Positions 35,197 through 43,887 of a stretch of DNA of 64,000 nucleotides are shown here, piece after piece. The notes beneath the pieces are model-generated. The model was not told the origin of the DNA and ran no database searches. It was given only the letters and a program-made list of their open reading frames with translations. This stretch comes from a virus. The DNA is taken from the IMG/VR virus record IMGVR_UViG_3300008450_000013, positions 22,811-86,810 of that record; one strand, written 5' to 3'. Within the stretch, counting starts at the first letter, position 1; each line of letters starts with the position of its first letter. The translations under genes were made by a program, and so were the position numbers.

Positions 35197-35383
35197 TCTC
35201 ATCATCCTCTACAAGCTTTAACCATCCTTCTGATACACCTGTAGCTACAACATCATCTGTGTAGTACCTTGTGAAGCCAAATCCACGCTTGATGATTGTT
35301 GTGGGGAGTCCGTCTATTACAGAGTGATAATACTCAAAGATTTCACCTGTGTCAACAAACATTGCTTTCTGTATTTTCTTCAT
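35183..35383 (-). CDS. hypothetical protein, 66 aa
   Basis: Start MKKIQKAMFVDTGEIFEYYH; acidic C-terminus. ATG after AGGAGAATCT. Not recognised. Confidence 0.55.
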   Translation of the reverse strand: MKKIQKAMFVDTGEIFEYYHSVIDGLPTTIIKRGFGFTRYYTDDVVATGVSEGWLKLVEDDENEQA

Positions 35384-35391
35384 AGATTCTC

Positions 35392-35580
35392 CTAGCTCAT
35401 GCGTTTCCAGATTCCTCTGTCCAACAAACTTTCAACTTCTTCAGGGTCGTAGGTAAAACTAGAATTAACAACTCCATTTATAACTGAAGCTATATCCCAA
35501 ACGATAAACTCATCTGTGTGACTATCATAATAAGCTTCACATAAAACACCTTCTGAGTCTGTAAATTTCCATGAGTGCAT
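35392..35580 (-). CDS. hypothetical protein, 62 aa
   Basis: Beta-predicted small acidic protein starting MHSWKFTDSEGVLCEAYYD. ATG after TAGGAGAATAAT. Downstream of the promoter/hairpin at 35601-35639. Not recognised. Confidence 0.55.
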   Translation of the reverse strand: MHSWKFTDSEGVLCEAYYDSHTDEFIVWDIASVINGVVNSSFTYDPEEVESLLDRGIWKRMS

Positions 35581-35600
35581 ATTATTCTCCTAAGTTGATT

Positions 35601-35639
35601 GAAGGCTCTATTATGAACGTAGAGCCTTCCTTTTGTCAA
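35601..35639 (-). promoter_or_regulatory. promoter overlapping a 10-bp hairpin
   Basis: Leftward TTGACA (35634-35639) and CATAAT (35610-35615), 18 bp apart. GAAGGCTCTA (35601-35610) and TAGAGCCTTC (35620-35629) form a perfect 10-bp stem that covers the spacer and -10. On the plus strand the stem is followed by a pyrimidine run. It may be a terminator for the glutaredoxin operon, an operator, or both. Confidence 0.5.
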
Positions 35640-35662
35640 GATTTATTCACTACGTTCATGAA

Positions 35663-35884
35663 TTATTTCAACATTTCTTGCAGTCCTTTGAAACCACCTT
35701 GGACATACAATTGAGTGCCTTGGTAGATTTGAGGGAACGAGCGATGACCTTGTGCGACAATGAAATCGAAGGCTTCAAAATCTTCATCACAGTTCTTCAC
35801 GACAAACTCAATACCTTTTGACTTCAATAAGGCTTTAGCACTTTCACATGCAGCACAGTTATTTCTACTATAAACAGTTATCAT
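35663..35884 (-). CDS. glutaredoxin
   Basis: A 73-residue thioredoxin-fold protein with the redox motif CAAC near the N-terminus (YSRNNCAACESAKALL), a conserved Pro region SFPQIYQG and VQGGFKGLQ. It would reduce the C-terminal cysteines of the phage ribonucleotide reductase, encoded just upstream in the same operon. Overlaps the upstream gene by ATGA. Confidence 0.85.
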   Translation of the reverse strand: MITVYSRNNCAACESAKALLKSKGIEFVVKNCDEDFEAFDFIVAQGHRSFPQIYQGTQLYVQGGFKGLQEMLK

Positions 35885-36135
35885 TTATATTTCTCCATAT
35901 CATCTGCTAAAAATCCTAAGTGGTGGTTGTGAGCTGATACTACAGTTTCCATTATATACTCTTTGAACCCATTTAAATCTGTAGTAATTAAAGGGTTGTC
36001 GTGATATTGCGAAGACAAATAACAAGTTAGAATTTCAGCGTTTATGTTTATTAAGTCTATAACGGACATGCCACGGACATTCATGACTTTCTCACTGTTC
36101 TTTAATACCTCTTTGTATTTTTCTGTACTTAACAT
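35881..36135 (-). CDS. hypothetical protein, 84 aa
   Basis: Helical protein between nrdA and the glutaredoxin gene, in the same operon. No motif recognised; operon position hints at the nucleotide-synthesis group. Confidence 0.5.
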   Translation of the reverse strand: MLSTEKYKEVLKNSEKVMNVRGMSVIDLININAEILTCYLSSQYHDNPLITTDLNGFKEYIMETVVSAHNHHLGFLADDMEKYK

Positions 36136-36150
36136 TTATTCCCTTTCTAA

Positions 36151-37926
36151 TTATTGACACGATTCACAAGACTCTGGAACTTCAACTGTTTCATTTTCAT
36201 CCAAACCTTCGCGTTTGCCAATCAAGTAATACAAACTCTTAATGTATGGGTCTTTAAAAGCCATTTGATGAATCTTAGAAATATACTCCTCATTGTGTCT
36301 CTTGTCAACAAACAGATTTAAACTAATACCTTGATCTATGCGACGCTGAATCATTGACACTAAGCGAAGAATACTCTCTTGAGGAAGTTCAAATCCAGTT
36401 TTAAACACAGCCTTCTCTTTATCGGTCAACCAACTTACACGTTGAACACTGCCCTTTGCTTTCTCAACATCTGAGATACACTTCTCAATATCTAATCCCT
36501 TACTCTTAATAAGAGCTAACAGTACAGGAGACACACGAGCAACTTCACCCCCTGCTGTAGATTGAGTGTAACTGAAAGCTACGTCTGCAGCAACACCCTC
36601 ACCAATCCCTCCATAAATAGCTGCTGTACTCTTTGTAGGAGCTATACAACGTAAATGGGTATTACGAATACCAAGACCTTCACACCACTCTGGTTCACCT
36701 TCATGTACTGCAAGCATCTTAGAAGCCTTTAGAGTTTCATCTTCAATTGCAGTAAACAGTTCTTTTGCCAATTGATAGGCTTCAACAGACTCGTAAGGTA
36801 ACATCTCTTGTTGGAACAATGTAGACAACCCACCGCAACCCAAACCAATTGGACGACCTTTAATGGCTCCTCGCACAGCTTTCTCAAGTCCACTAATCTT
36901 ACTCGCTTCTTCAATAAAATAAGAGTTCACACAATCTAGTAATACGGTAGCTACAAATACAGCGTCTGTATCTTTCCACAACATGTACTTACTTGCATTC
37001 ATCCAACCGAGAGTGCAGATGTAGGTGTGATCTTCGTCTGAATGTAGCATCACTTCCGTACAAAGCTGAGTGGAAGAAACATTTAAGTTATTCTTCTCGT
37101 ATGCAGCTCCTTTTAGTCGGTTAGCTTTATCGGGGAAGTAGTAATAGCCTTTTCCAACCGTACTCTTCACATGCATAGACTTTGCAAATCGCTTCTGAGC
37201 TTCCTTATTACCATGGTCAAGCTTCTCAATAAACTTATCATTGACCTTCCAACCAACATTCAACTTGTCTGGATTGTAGTAGAGGTAGTCAGCAACCTCG
37301 TGGAAATCTTTATGGTGAATATCCATGTAAGATGCACAAGCCCCTCGTCTCGAACTTCCTTGAGATACGTCTGTAGTTACACTGTCCATCAACTTCATTA
37401 CAGGAAGAACACCTGTAGCTACACCACCACCTTTGAAGTGACTGCCTCGGTGACGAATGTTACTCACATCTACAGCAGTTCCAAACCCTGCTTTAGTGAG
37501 CAATGCTACTTCTCGTGCAGCGGTGTAAAAGCCATCAACACTATCTTCAATCATGATACCACCAGAACAACTCACAGGGAGTCCACGATCTGTTCCAGTA
37601 TTTGCTAATAGCGGAGTAGAGCAAGCAAAGTAACCTTTCCACATGATATCAAAGAACTTCTCTTCCCAATACTGACTTACTTCATTGCGGTTATGAAAAG
37701 CTTCTTTATTGTCATCAACAGGACTAATCATGAATGGTGCATACGCTGCCAATGTTTTTGCAATACGTTTGAACTGTTCTTTAGGATTGGCTGCTTGGTA
37801 CAAATACTTCTTGTAAAACAATTGCACACCTGCTGTAGCCATCCACTCAGGGATTGTTCCGTCAATGTGTCCTTGCTTACGAATGTTTGAATAATCTTCG
37901 TAATTTAGTTCTTTCTTTTTACTCAT
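36151..37926 (-). CDS. nrdA: ribonucleoside-diphosphate reductase, large subunit
   Basis: A 591-residue class I catalytic subunit, without a recognisable N-terminal ATP cone, hence shorter than the about 760 residues of E. coli NrdA. Residues: PVSCSGG carries the first active-site Cys, QLCTEV (about 285) the thiyl Cys and Glu, CTLGWMN the radical-pocket strand, and PTKSTAAIYG the finger loop. The C-terminal tail CESCQ is the shuttle cysteine pair for glutaredoxin. It reduces NDPs to dNDPs together with NrdB. The position usually Asn in N-x-C-x-E reads Gln here. Overlaps nrdB by four bases. Confidence 0.95.
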   Translation of the reverse strand: MSKKKELNYEDYSNIRKQGHIDGTIPEWMATAGVQLFYKKYLYQAANPKEQFKRIAKTLAAYAPFMISPVDDNKEAFHNRNEVSQYWEEKFFDIMWKGYFACSTPLLANTGTDRGLPVSCSGGIMIEDSVDGFYTAAREVALLTKAGFGTAVDVSNIRHRGSHFKGGGVATGVLPVMKLMDSVTTDVSQGSSRRGACASYMDIHHKDFHEVADYLYYNPDKLNVGWKVNDKFIEKLDHGNKEAQKRFAKSMHVKSTVGKGYYYFPDKANRLKGAAYEKNNLNVSSTQLCTEVMLHSDEDHTYICTLGWMNASKYMLWKDTDAVFVATVLLDCVNSYFIEEASKISGLEKAVRGAIKGRPIGLGCGGLSTLFQQEMLPYESVEAYQLAKELFTAIEDETLKASKMLAVHEGEPEWCEGLGIRNTHLRCIAPTKSTAAIYGGIGEGVAADVAFSYTQSTAGGEVARVSPVLLALIKSKGLDIEKCISDVEKAKGSVQRVSWLTDKEKAVFKTGFELPQESILRLVSMIQRRIDQGISLNLFVDKRHNEEYISKIHQMAFKDPYIKSLYYLIGKREGLDENETVEVPESCESCQ

Positions 37927-38918
37927 TGCACTTTCTCCTCAATCTTCCAACCAAACTTATTCTCTGTAAAGCGTGAACTGTACTCTCGTCCGAGGGTGTT
38001 AAAGAAATCATTGGCTACATACCCTTTGATCTTATCTCCAAACCATTTTTCAACAGGGTTCTCAATCTCCGCAATATCAAAGATAGGGTCAATACCGAAG
38101 TTATTTAGGCAGTAGTTCAAACGAGACTTGATAAACACTTTAAACTGTTCTTTCGTGATACCTCGTAAAACACCCTTCTCATGGAACTTCTCAATGATTG
38201 CATCTTCGTGTTCGTATAATCTAACTGCTGCTTCTTGAATCTTAGAGAACAATTCTGCTTTGACTTCCTTACCTAATTTTGATTCTTTCAAGTCCTGATT
38301 GAATAAGTAAGCTCCTGCTTCATGGTGAAGGTTTTCGTCTAACGCAGATTGGTTAATTCCTGCGCCAAAGTTAACTAGTAGATTATGTCCGTTACTATTA
38401 AATGATTTGAACAACGCAAAGCTACTAAATAAAATTGCACCCTCCATCATACTAAATACAGCTAGTGCCAATCTATCATCATCTGAATCAATAAAACTAT
38501 TCAAGTAATCCATGCGGGAACTCAGAATAGGGTCTTCAATGTAACTCTCCCAAAACTCATCTGTATCCAAACCGAGTTGTGTATTCAATGCTTGGTAGAA
38601 CGGACTATGAACTGCCAACTCTACCATGCCAAATGTTGCTGATAAACGCTCTACTTCTGGGCGTGGAAACATATTCATCACTCGATTCATCCAGAACTCG
38701 TTACCAACAAAGCTCTCATACTTAACAAACAATTTAGCTGCAGTTAAGACAGCATGTTTTTCAGCTTCTGTGAGTTCTGTTAAGAATTGGTGCTTATCTT
38801 TTTCTACTTGAATTTCTTTCCAACGCCAGTAAAATTCATTCAGTTGTAAGTCTGCAAACTCTACAAGCTTAGGATATTTAATTGTAAAGCTATTTGTAGG
38901 TTCTCGTAATTTTGTCAT
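37923..38918 (-). CDS. nrdB: ribonucleotide reductase, radical (small) subunit
   Basis: A 331-residue di-iron ferritin-like protein. Metal ligands are visible in VELAVHSPFY, MMEGAILF and ENLHHEAG; the Tyr four residues after the first His is the likely radical site, so a class Ia/Ib type. It generates the tyrosyl radical used by NrdA. It begins after a leftward promoter and is followed by nrdA. Confidence 0.95.
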   Translation of the reverse strand: MTKLREPTNSFTIKYPKLVEFADLQLNEFYWRWKEIQVEKDKHQFLTELTEAEKHAVLTAAKLFVKYESFVGNEFWMNRVMNMFPRPEVERLSATFGMVELAVHSPFYQALNTQLGLDTDEFWESYIEDPILSSRMDYLNSFIDSDDDRLALAVFSMMEGAILFSSFALFKSFNSNGHNLLVNFGAGINQSALDENLHHEAGAYLFNQDLKESKLGKEVKAELFSKIQEAAVRLYEHEDAIIEKFHEKGVLRGITKEQFKVFIKSRLNYCLNNFGIDPIFDIAEIENPVEKWFGDKIKGYVANDFFNTLGREYSSRFTENKFGWKIEEKVQ

Positions 38919-38954
38919 ATTTCCCTTTCTAATTATTTTCAGAGTCGAACAGAT

Positions 38955-38983
38955 ATTCTACCACCCAACTCTGAAATTTGCAA
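38955..38983 (-). promoter_or_regulatory. promoter for the nrdB-nrdA-glutaredoxin operon
   Basis: Leftward TTGCAA (38978-38983), 17 bp, TAGAAT (38955-38960). The spacer and flanks are inside an inverted repeat (TTTCAGAGT 38937-38945 with ACTCTGAAA 38968-38976), a possible operator. Confidence 0.6.
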
Positions 38984-39008
38984 CTGTGGTTTGTTAAAGC
39001 ACAAACTG

Positions 39009-39158
39009 TCATGCACATACAACAATATACCCATCTTGTGTAACATGTAACGTAGCTTCAGGGTGTTCTTCCAACACACTAACTAACGTCTTTATGATGT
39101 TAGCAACCTTCGCACCTGAATTGCAATAGTATATTTGTTTGTGATTATTGTTTTCCAT
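39009..39158 (-). CDS. hypothetical protein, 49 aa
   Basis: MENNNHKQIYYCNSGAKV start, then a helix and a beta end (LHVTQDGYIVVCA). Overlaps the upstream gene end by 14 bases. Not recognised. Confidence 0.5.
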   Translation of the reverse strand: MENNNHKQIYYCNSGAKVANIIKTLVSVLEEHPEATLHVTQDGYIVVCA

Positions 39159-39678
39159 TCACACCCTCCTGCCATTCGTAGAAGCTTTTCACTCCTCCAT
39201 TAGCTCCTGTATAAGTTCCTCGGATGTCGTACACAAGTTTGTTAAGTAGATTGATTTGATCTTCGACTTCCTTATAGTCTGGCTCAAACAAACTGTCATA
39301 TTCCCTATCACTGTCAGCATCCTCTTCTGCATTCTTGCCATAAGCAAAGCTACCCCCTGATAATTTTTGCATTTCTTGATGCAAACTAACATCTTTAGAT
39401 AAATGACAAAGAGTAAGAAGTTCTGGTGTACAAGCTATACTGTCACGGAAAGACTTATCACTTCTCAAGTCTCCACTTAAAACATATCCAACTACGACCT
39501 TACCCAAAATGTTCTTATGCTTCGCTGCAAAATAATGATAGCCACTTGTGACATCAAGACCTACTGTTCTTGCTTGATTCAACACTCGTTCATCGTTTTT
39601 AATTTGAATTAGTTCTACTTCATTCATCTCTTTAAATTCATCTACTTTCAGAATGTCTGATACGCTAAGTGAAAACAT
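39145..39678 (-). CDS. hypothetical protein, 177 aa
   Basis: Helical protein with an acidic middle (GKNAEEDADSDREYD). The ATG at 39678, five bases after GGAGGTG, overlaps the upstream TGA. Not recognised. Confidence 0.6.
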   Translation of the reverse strand: MFSLSVSDILKVDEFKEMNEVELIQIKNDERVLNQARTVGLDVTSGYHYFAAKHKNILGKVVVGYVLSGDLRSDKSFRDSIACTPELLTLCHLSKDVSLHQEMQKLSGGSFAYGKNAEEDADSDREYDSLFEPDYKEVEDQINLLNKLVYDIRGTYTGANGGVKSFYEWQEGVNGKQ

Positions 39679-40262
39679 CAAACACCTCCAGCTAAGAATC
39701 CTACCACTTCAAATCCTTTGAGATTAACAGGAACAAAGTTGGTTGGTTTGCGAATCTTTCCAGTCTCAATATCTTTGAATACCCAAACTCCAAACCGATC
39801 ATCAGAATGTTTAGTGGTATTTGGTGGTTGGACGTCGTGTTTTACTTTAGCTACTACTCTCCCTTGTTCTGGAGTATGCGATACAGTGTATTCAATTGGT
39901 GGAAACTTCTGTAAGTTATTTTCATTCACCTTCTTCAAAGCGCCTGCCACATCGAAGCCAGCGCATTCAAGCTTCTGCACAAGTCCTGACACTGTTACGA
40001 ACAAGTCACAGGCTGCATCTAACACCTCTACATTTGGGTCGTAGTCATCTAAGTTTTCATCCTCGTAAGCAGTCCATTCACTTCGCGGAGTTAGTCCACG
40101 TTCTACTGCGTCAACACCCTCTACCAACTCTTCATAGATAAAACCCAACTGATTGTCAATGCTCTCTGGAGTTACACTGTCTAAATTTCCAGCTATCGAG
40201 TTAAATAGCTTCACATTCTTGTAAGCTTCTTGAATTGTATCTTCCATTGTATTGTAGCTCAT
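39678..40262 (-). CDS. MazG-like nucleotide pyrophosphohydrolase
   Basis: A 194-residue protein. QLGFIYEELVEGVDA with EExxE-like acidic residues, then LDAACDLFVTVSGL (metal-binding D) and KVNENNLQKFP match the all-alpha NTP-PPase (MazG/phage MazG-like) pattern, which hydrolyses (d)NTPs to NMPs. The C-terminal part ends with a basic linker and GKIRKPTNFVP, seen in phage members. Probably adjusts nucleotide pools; some MazG proteins were proposed to lower ppGpp. Confidence 0.75.
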   Translation of the reverse strand: MSYNTMEDTIQEAYKNVKLFNSIAGNLDSVTPESIDNQLGFIYEELVEGVDAVERGLTPRSEWTAYEDENLDDYDPNVEVLDAACDLFVTVSGLVQKLECAGFDVAGALKKVNENNLQKFPPIEYTVSHTPEQGRVVAKVKHDVQPPNTTKHSDDRFGVWVFKDIETGKIRKPTNFVPVNLKGFEVVGFLAGGV

Positions 40263-40263
40263 A

Positions 40264-40761
40264 TTATTCTTCCTTTTCTGTAATTTCTTCTACATTAATC
40301 ACTTGCACATTATCTACGCACCAATTATCACCCTCTTGTTCGACAAATCGCATAAGCGTATCAACAGCTCCAAGTGATGTGTCTTCATAGTGTACGTCTA
40401 TTGTGCAGCTTACTCTAAAAGTTTTATTCATTTGTTTTCTCTCCTCATAAATACTACTGATTATCTCTATCCAACTACCTTGTTTATCATCTACAAGTAC
40501 ACCTGAGAAGTAATCTGTATTATACTCATCCTCAATTTTAAATTGGTATATCTTAGACCCTCTTATAAAATGACTTGGAAATAATTCACTATGGATATTT
40601 ATAAATCCGTTATTTACTCCTCCCATTACTTTTTGGATAGGAGGATACTGTCTTTCATTTTCTCCAACCACAAAATTACTTGTAATCAAATCATATTCTA
40701 AAGTTTTGTACTCATTAATATCTACAGGGTGTTTTTCTGAGAAAGCCGCTGATATATTCAT
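40264..40761 (-). CDS. hypothetical protein, 165 aa
   Basis: The ATG at 40761 (MNISAAFSEKHPVDI) has GGGAG seven bases upstream and was preferred over TTG 40776. Beta-rich, ends with an acidic tail. Not recognised. Confidence 0.55.
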   Translation of the reverse strand: MNISAAFSEKHPVDINEYKTLEYDLITSNFVVGENERQYPPIQKVMGGVNNGFINIHSELFPSHFIRGSKIYQFKIEDEYNTDYFSGVLVDDKQGSWIEIISSIYEERKQMNKTFRVSCTIDVHYEDTSLGAVDTLMRFVEQEGDNWCVDNVQVINVEEITEKEE

Positions 40762-40763
40762 AA

Positions 40764-40940
40764 TTATTTCTCCCAACGAATGTCTATTCCAAACTTATTT
40801 GAAAAACTAACAGCATCATGTTCATTGTAAAACTCGCAGATTCTGTTTGCGTTGTCATCATATAAGCACCCAATAAATCTAATCTCATTGTTGTTTGGTA
40901 ATAGTACAACAACAGCTCTTGCGTAAATATTTATCACCAT
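40764..40940 (-). CDS. hypothetical protein, 58 aa
   Basis: Beta-strand-rich small protein (INIYARAVVVLLP start). ATG after AAGGAGGTGTT, a strong ribosome site. Ends two bases before the next start. Confidence 0.6.
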   Translation of the reverse strand: MVINIYARAVVVLLPNNNEIRFIGCLYDDNANRICEFYNEHDAVSFSNKFGIDIRWEK

Positions 40941-40988
40941 AACACCTCCTTGTCCACCAATGTTGGACGTTATGTTTTGTTGGACAGA

Positions 40989-41792
40989 TTAAAACACACA
41001 TTCACAAGGTTTAGCATCTTCTTCATTCTCTATAGCTTTAAACTCACGTTTAACTCTGGCAAAGAATGTAACACCTTTCTCGTGCTCTGTAGTCTTAAAT
41101 CCCATTTGTTTCATCTTCTCAAAGTCCTGCTCTACTTCATCTAAGTACCAATCTTTGTGAATACTGTATCCTATCACATCTTCAGCTAGTTTAGCCTTCT
41201 CCCAAATATCAGGTCTTGTGCAGTAAACAATATACCAGTGTTGCTTACCAGCTTTCAAACACCCTGTACAATTAGCATGTTTGAAATCTCCGTAAGTGTT
41301 TGGAGGCTCAATTCCGACTTCTCTTGTACTCAATATTGTTCGTTGCCAAAATGCTAGAGGGTAATCAGACTTGTAGCCCATCTCAGATAATATGCCAACT
41401 CTACGCTGAATACGTACTTTCTCTTCTGCATCAAATCCATAGTATAATACTACAGATGATTTATCTTCAAAAGTATCTAACCAAGCATGGAAAGGAGCTG
41501 TCTTTAAACGATTAGTACAAAGTTCTGTGCCTCTACCCACTTTGAAAGCCTTGGCGTCCATAACAACATCAAACTGGTCTTTAAGATTCCATTGAGGGTG
41601 ATTCACATAAGTAATGTCAAGACCTAAGTGGGAGGCAACTTCCCTCTTGAACCGTTTGATGTCTTCCGCTTCAACACTAGGGTGAATGTCATGGTTGACC
41701 AGAATAACATTCTCTTTACCAAACTTACGAACAACTTCTATTGCCACCAAAGCTGAAGAATGCCCTCCAGAATAACATACTATGTGTTTCAT
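40989..41792 (-). CDS. PP-loop (PAPS reductase-like) ATP pyrophosphatase family protein
   Basis: A 267-residue protein. YSGGHSSALVA at the N-terminus is the PP-loop SGGxxS that binds ATP's alpha/beta phosphates. CTNRLKTAPFHAWL and NCTGCLKAGKQHWY are the cysteine-containing motifs of the phage PAPS-reductase/DndC-like group. Relatives activate a substrate by adenylation, in sulfate reduction, thiolation or phosphorothioation. The phage substrate is unknown; no dnd genes are near. Confidence 0.8.
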   Translation of the reverse strand: MKHIVCYSGGHSSALVAIEVVRKFGKENVILVNHDIHPSVEAEDIKRFKREVASHLGLDITYVNHPQWNLKDQFDVVMDAKAFKVGRGTELCTNRLKTAPFHAWLDTFEDKSSVVLYYGFDAEEKVRIQRRVGILSEMGYKSDYPLAFWQRTILSTREVGIEPPNTYGDFKHANCTGCLKAGKQHWYIVYCTRPDIWEKAKLAEDVIGYSIHKDWYLDEVEQDFEKMKQMGFKTTEHEKGVTFFARVKREFKAIENEEDAKPCECVF

Positions 41793-41800
41793 AACACCTC

Positions 41801-42118
41801 CTAAAAACTAAAGTTAAAATTTCCCATGTGCTGTCGCATTTGCTCATGTAATTGCTCTTGAGCGATACAAGCATCATACAGTGTTTGGTGCTGTAAGTCT
41901 AGGCTTTTCAAGTATTCCAACAAATCTGGCTCCCTCTTGTATGCATAAGCTACGCCATAATGATACTGTGTACAACCTACAGAATATCCTTTGTCATCGA
42001 AGAGAGCTGTCTTGTCTGCAAGAACTCCTACGTTCCCTTGTGGAGTTACTGATACCATTCCATTCTCGTAAAGTGTTAGTAGGATGTTTCTGAATAAAGG
42101 GATTGTTATATAGACCAT
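41801..42118 (-). CDS. hypothetical protein, 105 aa
   Basis: N-terminal beta part, C-terminal helix rich in Gln/His (AQEQLHEQMRQHMG). Start overlaps the end of the upstream HNH gene by 13 bases. Not recognised. Confidence 0.55.
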   Translation of the reverse strand: MVYITIPLFRNILLTLYENGMVSVTPQGNVGVLADKTALFDDKGYSVGCTQYHYGVAYAYKREPDLLEYLKSLDLQHQTLYDACIAQEQLHEQMRQHMGNFNFSF

Positions 42119-42696
42119 AATTGCTCCTTTCCGTGTCTATCTGTGTAACCAAAACCTTTCGTATTTAGCTCTGCAATCATCTTTTGTCTAAGGATAATCG
42201 AGTTTCTAAATGCAGTCATTACACCGAGTTTCTTTATTGAAAATGCTTTGTTATGCCTGCCTTCTTCATCAAACCAAGTTACCACATAATACCATCTGCC
42301 TGTGCCATATTGACAAAGGGATACTCCTGTAATTCCTGTTGTGTTATTAGATTGCTTAATAATATTTCTCATATTCTCAGATTGTGACACAATTCTGAGG
42401 TTACTTATCCTATTATCATACCTATTACCGTTGATGTGATCCACTTGTTTATTACCCACATTATGCCCAAACATTTCAAGAATTAATCTATGAGCTTGTT
42501 TCTTTTTACCATTTAATCTGACAACATAATATCCATACACATTTAACCCTCCTGCTGGTGTATGTGCCGCAGCAGATACTACACTATACCCAACCCCTGT
42601 CCTTTTATCTACTTTGTGCATTAAGCAACTAGGACTTGTTTCATCGTAGTAGAACATATCCGCTGCTGAACTATTTTTAAGCTCACTTCTATTCAT
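42106..42696 (-). CDS. HNH homing endonuclease with AP2-type DNA-binding domain
   Basis: A 196-residue protein. AHRLILEMFG, then QVDHINGNRYDNRISNLR is the HNH_3 nuclease core, and GITGVSLCQYGTGRWYYVV with FSIKKLG an AP2-like three-strand domain. Freestanding mobile endonuclease lying between the metallophosphoesterase and the 41801 gene; overlaps both. Confidence 0.9.
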   Translation of the reverse strand: MNRSELKNSSAADMFYYDETSPSCLMHKVDKRTGVGYSVVSAAAHTPAGGLNVYGYYVVRLNGKKKQAHRLILEMFGHNVGNKQVDHINGNRYDNRISNLRIVSQSENMRNIIKQSNNTTGITGVSLCQYGTGRWYYVVTWFDEEGRHNKAFSIKKLGVMTAFRNSIILRQKMIAELNTKGFGYTDRHGKEQLWSI

Positions 42697-43586
42697 AACG
42701 GCATAGCCTCCAAGACAGGAACCCCATCAATAATTAAACTAGTTCCAATGATAGGTCGATGTAAGTTAACATTGTTATACGCAAACGCATAGCTTTCATC
42801 ATCAATCAAACAACCAGAATTCATTGCAAAATACAGTCCATTAGGATTAGCCCAATACTTAATCCCAAAGTCCTCGTGAAAGTGTCCACATACAAAGCTC
42901 ATCCCCATAGACTGAGATACTTTCAAAGCATCTTTAGTTTTACCGTGATGAACATATACTTTCTGCCCATCTGGTAAGTCAATCACTAAGTCATTGTGCC
43001 ATTTCCAACCAGCGCCAACTCCTAGCACTTCATTATAGCTACGAATGTATTGACGTGGGATACCATGATGCTTAGACTTTCTCCAAATCATACTGCCATG
43101 ATTCGAGTCGATGATATCCATCACAGGGAACATATCATGTAGAGCTGCAATCACTGGAAGTGCTGCTCTAAGCTCGTCCCCTGCACTCATCAAATCAGGG
43201 TCACTGTCGTGAAATGATAGAGCATGTTTGTCCGTCTCATCACCTAAACAAATTACTCGTGTTGGATTATAACGATCTTTCAGCATCTGCAGGAAGTTTA
43301 ACAAATTAGGATGATGATATGGGATGTGCATGTCAGACAAGAACAAAATACGAGAATTGTCATGTTCTGGCTCTTCAGCATCTTTCACATAAAAATCCAC
43401 TAACGGACTCTGTGGAAACATTTCATCGGCTTTATCTACAGCCATCTCAGAATAATATCGTGAGAAGAAATCTCGCAACGTAGTCCGAGGTACACCAACC
43501 ATTTCTGCAATTTTAGTAGTAGATAGTGTTGGGTGGTTGTTCTTAATTGTAATTGCAAATGCTTGCCATTCTTTATTACTAATCAT
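42693..43586 (-). CDS. metallophosphoesterase with N-terminal HTH
   Basis: A 297-residue protein. Residues about 1-50 look like a helix-turn-helix (STTKIAEMVGVPRTTLRDF). From about 78, calcineurin-like motifs: FLSDMHIPYHHPN (D-x-H), CLGDETDK (GDxxD position), SNHGS (N-H), YVHHGK and CGHFHED (GHxH). A two-metal phosphoesterase; in phages such proteins act on DNA or nucleotides. Here the HTH suggests DNA binding. It ends at the start of the HNH gene. Confidence 0.85.
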   Translation of the reverse strand: MISNKEWQAFAITIKNNHPTLSTTKIAEMVGVPRTTLRDFFSRYYSEMAVDKADEMFPQSPLVDFYVKDAEEPEHDNSRILFLSDMHIPYHHPNLLNFLQMLKDRYNPTRVICLGDETDKHALSFHDSDPDLMSAGDELRAALPVIAALHDMFPVMDIIDSNHGSMIWRKSKHHGIPRQYIRSYNEVLGVGAGWKWHNDLVIDLPDGQKVYVHHGKTKDALKVSQSMGMSFVCGHFHEDFGIKYWANPNGLYFAMNSGCLIDDESYAFAYNNVNLHRPIIGTSLIIDGVPVLEAMPL

Positions 43587-43729
43587 GTATTCTCCTTTAT
43601 CTTTTGAATCACTAAATACAAACCTTCTGTTGCTGTGGAAAGCCTCTTTGCAATAATTTTAAATTGCTCATACACTTGCTTATCTTCCTCTGTAGCATCC
43701 TCTTTTGTGTAACGCTCTGGAATGTTCAT
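43583..43729 (-). CDS. hypothetical protein, 48 aa
   Basis: Single helical domain starting MNIPERYTKEDATEED. Overlaps both neighbours by ATGA. Not recognised. Confidence 0.6.
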   Translation of the reverse strand: MNIPERYTKEDATEEDKQVYEQFKIIAKRLSTATEGLYLVIQKIKENT

Positions 43730-43887
43730 ACATACTCCTCAAACCAATCTTTAGCAACCCAGACTTCGCAATCATAGTCACTGAGTATAAAATAAGCATA
43801 GACAGATTCTTCTAATACAAAGTAAGCTTTGTTGAAAGTGAGGAAGTCTTTTCCTCCTGTTACTTTACAAATAACTCTACTACTCAT
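43726..43887 (-). CDS. hypothetical protein, 53 aa
   Basis: ATG at 43887 after GGAGAAAGCAG gives MSSRVICKVTGGKDFL; the frame is open further upstream but overlaps another gene. Aromatic and acidic C-terminus. Resembles small beta-barrel-like phage proteins; not recognised. Confidence 0.55.
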   Translation of the reverse strand: MSSRVICKVTGGKDFLTFNKAYFVLEESVYAYFILSDYDCEVWVAKDWFEEYV

